From NCBI GenBank assembly GCA_963669155.1, contig OZ022576.1, positions 26,760,335-26,824,334 on the forward strand: a stretch of DNA of 64,000 bases. The letters are read 5' to 3'. Under the pieces are notes generated by a model. The model was not told where the DNA came from. It did no database searches and saw nothing but the letters and a program-made list of their open reading frames with translations. Of this stretch, positions 61,501 to 64,000 are shown piece after piece. Position numbers and translations under genes: made by a program. Within the stretch, counting starts at the first letter, position 1. The number at the start of each line of letters is the position of its first letter. The DNA is from Arbacia lixula. Its lineage: Eukaryota; Echinodermata; Echinoidea; Arbacioida; Arbaciidae.

Positions 61501-64000
61501 ATGATGAGTGAGTTGTGGTTTAAGATTGGCAAGGATTTATCTGGCCCAGAAGGGGGGAAAATATTTGACTCAATGTAATCTACTAACATTTTTTCCAGCA
61601 AAGACAAATCCTTGACGTCAAGTAAGATCCCGCTTACACTAGCAGGGCGGACTGTAGATTGTGCTCTCATAGCGCAATCCACAGTCCGCCCAGAAAAACT
61701 CGCCGTGTTTACACTGCGGTGAGATAGTGCGGTCTATCATAGCACTCCTTTTTTTTGGCGGTCCTGTTGCCATGATGCATGATGTCATGATGTCAAAGCG
61801 GTCAAAGATTTTGCACGCTTTTTACGAACCCACATCCCGATCGTGCCCTATATACATGCACTTGTTGTATCGATGATCTGAGCGTATTTTTTGTCAATTT
61901 AATTCATTTTATTTCAAAGGAGAGGGGCCACACTCGTACCCCAGGCCATAACAAAATTAAAAACAAGACCCTTCTCGGGTATCACATTGCAATGTATGGG
62001 ACCGAGCCCTTCTTGATAATTTTCCTCTATCTGATCTGGAGGATTTATGAGTGATGCAACAATACACAATATCTAACATTATCTAAGTTCATGACCAATG
62101 AAAATGGTGTTAAAAGCATGATTATTCAAGTCATTACTAGATCATTCACGGAAACACCACCAAAGAAAGCATAACGATTGACAGATCGGCTCGTATGCAA
62201 TGGGTATTTCCTGCGTGTTGAATATGGACTTCTGCCGTGCTATCTCTGTGCCTGTTTACATTAGCAGAGATAGCGCGATCTAGCGCATGCTAGATTGCGC
62301 TACCTCTTGTGGTACACCCCCTTGAGGTACTTTAGAGGCACGCCGTTTTGGCTCGCCGTGGTCCGTCGCTGGATGGACTGAAAATATGCTGTACAGAGAT
62401 AGTGCAATCTAAACACAGCAAAAAAAGTAAGTCCCCCCTTAAGCAAAAAAGCATAACTTTTTATCGAAGAGGTTTGGGGCAAAATAATTTGGCAGGATTG
62501 TTTCTTAAATTATTGACTAACTTATATGTTGTGTTTAGTGTATGCTACATCGCGTCATCTCTCTTAATGTAAACAGGCTCTAAGATCATGAGAAATGTTT
62601 AAAGTGGTTCCCACCCACTTCCTCTTAGAACTAATCTATAGATGGTGCTGAAAATAGCCCATAAATCCCAGTTGTACTTTTATAGAGTAACTTTGAGAGT
62701 TACAGCACTGGTGCTCCATATGTACTAGGTGTACATTGCAGGTGTTAAAAAAAAACTTTTGACACTTGTGAAATATCATAAAAAATATAAGCTATAACAA
62801 GAATCAAGCAGAAATTGACACAACATAAAGTCCAGGGATGTCAACTTTTTTAGGAGTAGGTTTTGTGACATTTCATCAATCAATTTTTTGTGTAAACAAT
62901 CCTATGAATATTTAATGAGATTTTCACTTTAGGATAAATTTGGATGGATCTAAAAATTTGTGTGTACCAGATAATTAATTCAGAACACAACAATTGCCAT
63001 TGTGTATCACACATGTCAATCTGGTAGCAACTGCCATCACAGTGTCATTAATAATGCATGATGCTTCTGGCAAAAACAAGTTGTGGGTTGACATAGATAC
63101 ACAATGGACATTGTTATGTTCTGAATTAATTATTTAGACTTTATATAATGAATTTGACTATGACATTGTAGCTTAAAATGTACCTCATTCCTGCCATCAA
63201 AAAATATACTAGTCAGTTCATGCTTTCACACTTTACTCTTGCATTAGTATCTCTTTAAGGGCTGGCAAAAAATAACATTTGGAATCAATCATTCATGAAC
63301 AATTCCGGTGCTCAGCAGGCTTCCTCAAAATGTAACTAAAATTCAGGATTCGTTCCTGGTGTTTCAGTACACTGTTGCTTTTTGAAACCAATCAAGGGTT
63401 GTTCTCACAGAAGTGGGTTGCCACTTTTGAAAGTTTCAGAGGGTTTCTCTATTCTGGCAAAATGACTCTTCACCTTGGTACTAGTCTTCATTGAGTGTTT
63501 TTCTTGCTTTGCCACAACCAGGAAATGCTAGCGTCAATATACAGATGATGAGCAAGTAGCAGCTATTCACTTCAGTGTGAATGTAGCATCAGCCCTCTTT
63601 CCAGCCTAATGCTAACAGTGAATCCTTTAAAAACATGAAGGAATTTGTGGCAGCCTAGTGATGTATACATAAGGTCACCATATTGAAAAAATAAGCACTT
63701 ACTTTATTTGTGAAAGTATGATTCATTTTTTCTTTATCTTCAAACTTGATTTAAAGAAAAGAACAAAATCCTACATGAGGTGAAACACATGCTGTTTTAT
63801 GACCGATAGTGATACCATCCATTAATACCAAGTGAAACCTGACTTGCCTACAGATAATGAGCACTCAATGTCATTGGTATGTATCACTTACGTATCTGCC
63901 CAGTCTAATCTTCTCAAAGCGGAACGACTTGAGGTATGATGGCAGGTTATCCTGGACAGCTGGTTCCACCGACGTGCGGAGCAGGTCTTCCACATAACCC
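27416..64000 (-). CDS. ESYT2: Extended synaptotagmin (E-Syt2-like), C-terminal part, 23 exons
   Basis: Exons in transcript order: 63892-64000 (cut by the window edge), 57935-58011, 48796-48871, 46699-46788, 44126-44181, 43087-43207, 42501-42600, 41755-41825, 41334-41419, 40818-40866, 40311-40400, 39275-39373, 38559-38597, 36998-37072, 36279-36365, 35243-35392, 34563-34619, 33528-33832, 30467-30559, 29925-30059, 28473-28578, 28194-28243 and 27416-27479. Phases agree throughout, giving 727 codons then TGA. E-Syts tether the ER to the plasma membrane, transfer lipids through the SMP domain and respond to calcium and PI(4,5)P2 through C2 domains. The order SMP, C2A, C2B, linker, C2C matches ESYT2/ESYT3; ESYT1 has five C2 domains. 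The ER membrane hairpin should lie upstream, outside the window. Assignment to ESYT2 rather than an invertebrate pro-orthologue of 2 and 3 cannot be settled here. Confidence 0.93.
27670..27760 (+). mobile_element. tRNA-like SINE head fragment
   Basis: TGGTGGATAGTATTGCTGCC (box A-like) and GCAGGTTCAAGTCC (box B-like) have pol III spacing and are followed by a T run. The flanks do not form an acceptor stem, so it is a SINE remnant rather than a tRNA gene. Confidence 0.4.
29690..29900 (-). repeat. Dispersed repeat 'TTTGTGAACCCTGG' copy 3
   Basis: The reverse complement contains CTGGACTTCGTGAACCCTGG and CCATGGAACTGAAGTAAGC, as in the plus-strand copies. A shorter relative (GGACCAGGGTGCACAACACC) lies near 29030. 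It sits next to the exon at 29925. Confidence 0.55.
30625..30795 (+). repeat. (TA)n, (GA)n and poly(G) simple repeats
   Basis: ATATATATA followed by AAAGAGAGGG units and a G run lies immediately upstream (transcript sense) of the first C2C exon. Confidence 0.85.
31000..33040. other. E-Syt intron, no gene seen
   Basis: AT-rich intron between the linker exon at 33528 and the C2C exon at 30467. I see only an AT palindromic stretch near 32400-32460 and no coding or RNA signature. Confidence 0.6.
33045..33250 (+). repeat. Dispersed repeat 'TTTGTGAACCCTGG' copy 2
   Basis: It starts CTGCTTTGTGAACCCTGGTC and continues with TCCATGGAACTGCACTTACC and AGTTGTGCTACTCAGTAT, matching copy 1. It lies in the long E-Syt linker-C2C intron. 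Confidence 0.6.
33528..34619 (-). CDS. ESYT2: E-Syt C2B-C2C linker exons (2 exons)
   Basis: The exon at 34563-34619 encodes ALEKKEAVSEAPFNPMAAL. The exon at 33528-33832 is the longest in the gene (305 bases) and encodes an acidic, Gly/Ser/Pro-rich chain including EDDEEVFVEEG and APSPPPNGTSPG, ending near VTPYTYD. No globular domain is visible. This matches the long disordered linker before C2C in ESYT2/3. Local base composition is GC-rich compared with its introns. Confidence 0.88.
33889..34090. repeat. Dispersed repeat, uninterrupted copy
   Basis: It shares ATGTTGNCAAGACARCTGGT and GGGGACTCTCATTRGGAGTG with sequence on both sides of the element at 1117-1799, including a shared TACTCTAT near the end. 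It lies in the E-Syt intron just upstream of exon 33528-33832. Confidence 0.6.
35026..35325. repeat. Three-copy tandem repeat across an E-Syt exon donor
   Basis: The end of the exon at 35243-35392 with its donor is repeated twice downstream, near 35026-35105 and 35125-35205. All copies keep the AGCACCAT-like coding end and a gtgagt donor. The unit is about 105 bases and includes CATCAAAGCAAATCAAAYCA. Confidence 0.88.
35243..39373 (-). CDS. ESYT2: E-Syt C2B domain exons (5 exons incl. a microexon)
   Basis: The exons at 39275, 38559, 36998, 36279 and 35243 encode LLSCALLVVKLDSAKDLP, a 13-residue microexon, SMPSPVCTLKVGQTVVKSH, VQLKTVRPVWEEVYHFLVKN and, near the C-terminal end, PFKLSGSGPQSTIMLKMCLR. 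The beta-sandwich pattern is clear. The first loop has SSRSTSMPSP instead of a D-containing SDPY, so this domain probably does not bind calcium, as in other E-Syts. Confidence 0.9.
35764..36215 (+). repeat. ATCACC minisatellite in E-Syt intron
   Basis: Units of about 15-16 bases, ATCACCAATCACCATC and variants, run for about 450 bases and grade into ATC trinucleotide repeats at the left (from about 35640). A variant, ACCAGCAACATCATCATC, recurs near 35995, 36119 and 36179, a hint of higher-order structure. It starts 63 bases downstream of the exon at 36279. Confidence 0.93.
38300..38402 (+). repeat. Two short (CA)n repeats
   Basis: ACACACACACAC runs near 38303 and 38390, in the intron between the microexon and the exon at 36998. 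Confidence 0.85.
38559..38597 (-). CDS. ESYT2: E-Syt 39-base microexon (TRPKLTLSVAPEV)
   Basis: Acceptor atcaacag and donor gtaagt flank 39 bases in phase 0-0, so the 13-residue segment can be included or skipped without changing frame. It falls after DLP in C2B loop 1, the position where a mammalian ESYT2 isoform carries an extra segment. Inclusion is inferred from splice sites and phase only. Confidence 0.6.
38842..39139 (-). mobile_element. tRNA-derived SINE copy in E-Syt intron
   Basis: The minus strand begins GCGCTGTGGTATAGTGGTAA (box A-like), then GGATTCAACCC (box B-like). It continues through AGCCAGGTGTAGTAAATGGG and ends in a (TAA)n-like tail around 38850. The polarity, pol III boxes and 3' microsatellite are typical of SINEs. 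It lies between the exon at 39275 and the microexon at 38559. Confidence 0.7.
40311..42600 (-). CDS. ESYT2: E-Syt C2A domain exons (5 exons)
   Basis: The exons at 42501, 41755, 41334, 40818 and 40311 encode GVLRICAIEARNLVRADMGL, then KKGKSDPY, LNPHWNQTFEAIVYEEHGQ, WDEDPGSKDDPLG and LHLRLEWLVP. GKSDPY and DEDP...DD are the calcium-binding loop motifs of C2 domains and are intact, so calcium binding is expected. The first loop is about two residues shorter than in human ESYT2. Confidence 0.93.
43087..64000 (-). CDS. ESYT2: E-Syt SMP lipid-transfer domain exons (6 exons, partial)
   Basis: The exons at 63892, 57935, 48796, 46699, 44126 and 43087 encode about 176 residues. Recognisable pieces are SYLKSFRFEKIRLG, GGVKVYTEHVGRDEMILDLE, FYAGDCDIEISVKTVKRLKA, LHGNLRVEMRPLVNKMPLVG and LADLLDVPGLSNMLHAILED. 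The last exon ends LKFPMPK, the usual SMP/C2A border. SMP domains form a beta-barrel half-pipe that dimerises and carries glycerolipids. Introns here are large, 5.9 and 9.1 kb near the 5' side, and carry most of the transposable elements. Confidence 0.93.
43391..43440 (-). repeat. Partial copy of an E-Syt acceptor and exon start
   Basis: GGATGGCATGCAGCATGTTG followed by CTGCAG and GAGCAAGAGAG repeats the 5' border of the exon at 43087-43207, 215 bases upstream in the transcript. The acceptor AG is intact; similarity to the exon stops after about 20 bases. Confidence 0.75.
43541..43605 (+). repeat. (GA)n followed by poly(G)
   Basis: About 40 bases of GAGAGA followed by two G runs, in an SMP-domain intron. 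Confidence 0.95.
43780..44000 (-). repeat. Dispersed repeat 'TTTGTGAACCCTGG' copy 4
   Basis: The reverse complement has GGGCTTTGTGTACTGTGGTT and GCATGGAACTGCAGTAGCC, diverged but collinear with the other copies. It lies in the SMP-domain intron between the exons at 43087 and 44126. Confidence 0.5.
44200..46690. other. E-Syt intron, no gene seen
   Basis: AT-rich intron between the exons at 44126 and 46699. There is no coding, RNA or clear repeat signal. Confidence 0.6.
46800..48790. other. E-Syt intron, no gene seen
   Basis: AT-rich intron with scattered TACATGTACATG motifs and no coding or clear repeat signal. Confidence 0.6.
48880..51379. other. E-Syt intron, left of the large TTAA element
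   Basis: First part of the 9.1-kb intron. It contains a C run near 50779 but no coding or RNA signal. Confidence 0.55.
51380..54866. mobile_element. 3.5-kb TTAA-flanked element with long inverted ends
   Basis: TTAA flanks both sides. The left end GCGGATTCACACTGCATCCG matches the reverse complement of the right end exactly, and related ACGACA/TGTCGT words continue for over 100 bases. The interior has a GA-rich block (51570-51930), C/G runs and no transposase frame, so it is non-autonomous. TTAA targets suggest mobilisation by a piggyBac-type enzyme (inference). Confidence 0.75.
55154..56435. repeat. 350-bp inverted duplication with ~400-bp spacer and inserted palindrome
   Basis: The arm 55154-55510 is repeated in reverse at about 56080-56435 with only about a dozen differences. 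Landmarks on both: GACCTTTCAAACTAC, CCCAAATCTTTAACTATATG, CTTGAATCTGGCAAGCAAGC. Each arm encodes the same open stretch, starting MVLMFALLCLHIHDSLFK, which I do not recognise. Confidence 0.85.
55913..56046. mobile_element. Palindromic MITE with TGCCCCTTTTATAGTG ends
   Basis: CTACCTAGAACATGATTTGT and the following AATGCCCCTTTTATAGTGTG are mirrored around 55979, giving arms of about 60 bases with two or three mismatches. It lies within the spacer of the larger inverted duplication. Confidence 0.8.
56050..57165. mobile_element. CCTTTTATAGTG-ended composite element
   Basis: The left end AATGCCCCTTTTATAGTG (56059) is mirrored at the right by CACTATAAAAGGGGCAT (57145-57161). Extra internal ends occur at 56433, 56990 and 57090 (CCTTTTATA/CCTTTTGTAGTG). 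The right half (56440-57160) is CpG-rich, with AGCTCGGGTCTGATCCGGAC-like words. Nested insertions of one family are the simplest reading. Confidence 0.6.
58030..59687. other. E-Syt intron with C run and CA repeat
   Basis: A run of more than twenty C at 58859-58880 and a short CA repeat near 58990 are the only marked features. No coding signal. Confidence 0.6.
59688..60059. mobile_element. Full-length TTAA palindromic MITE in E-Syt intron
   Basis: It begins TTAAAGGGAATATACTGTAC and ends TACAGTATATTCCCTTTAA, with the same internal landmarks as the other copies. At 372 bases it is nearly the same length as the copy at 13220. Confidence 0.85.
61625..62585. mobile_element. Composite of GTTTACAYTA-ended repeats with hairpin
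   Basis: GCCTGTTTACATTAGCAGAG (62249) is mirrored by the reverse complement of the sequence ending at 62579, GCCTGTTTACATTAAGAGAG, bounding a 330-base MITE-like unit. A related GTGTTTACACTGCGGTGAGA lies at 61705, and a 20-bp imperfect hairpin (GGGCGGACTGT/ACAGTCCGCCC) at 61645-61691. Confidence 0.6.
62600..63890. other. E-Syt intron, no gene seen
   Basis: Repeated AATTAATTATTTAGA/TCAGAACACAACAATTGCC stretches near 62970 and 63110 look like the two ends of a small inverted repeat (GATAATTAATTCAGAACA and TGTTCTGAATTAATTATTT). No coding signal. Confidence 0.55.

Overview
The window is animal nuclear DNA. Two split genes lie head-to-tail on the minus strand, with GT-AG introns, AT-rich non-coding sequence, many decayed transposable elements, frequent long C/G runs and abundant tacatgta-type motifs. 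The repeat content and the divergence of both proteins from their human counterparts suggest a marine invertebrate. An echinoderm such as a sea urchin is my best guess, but nothing in the window proves it.

Gene 1 (16405 down to 2674, minus) is a complete ten-exon MDM1, a microtubule-binding centriolar protein. The joined exons keep one open frame of 520 codons plus stop. Four SEY-x-x-x-F repeats and the conserved RGTHFSREHL block identify it. Its first coding exon is only 18 bases, and a CpG-containing stretch with an NRF1-like site lies just upstream.

Gene 2 (64000 down to 27416, minus) is the C-terminal part of an extended synaptotagmin (E-Syt, closest to ESYT2). Twenty-three exons are visible, giving 727 in-frame codons. 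They cover the second part of the SMP lipid-transfer domain, C2A, C2B, a disordered acidic/proline linker and C2C up to the stop. The N-terminal membrane hairpin and the start of SMP lie beyond the right edge.

Layout: 1-2673 is the region downstream of MDM1, with a SINE and a piggyBac-like element inserted in an older repeat. 2674-16405 is MDM1, with a very long purine tract in one intron and an array of GTCACGCGAGTCAC-like motifs in intron 1. 16406-16640 is the putative MDM1 promoter. 17220-20760 is a graveyard of LINE fragments inside an ACCGCT-rich element. 20770-27415 is AT-rich with no genes and may hold a long E-Syt 3' UTR. 27416-64000 is E-Syt, whose large introns carry a minisatellite, SINEs, a 3.5-kb TTAA-flanked element, a recent 350-bp inverted duplication and several palindromic MITEs.

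The two genes have no obvious functional link. I did not find a new multi-gene system. The most unusual signals are repeated small tandem duplications that copy exon/intron borders in both genes, the GTCACGCGAGTCAC-like array, and the families of TTAA-ended palindromic elements.
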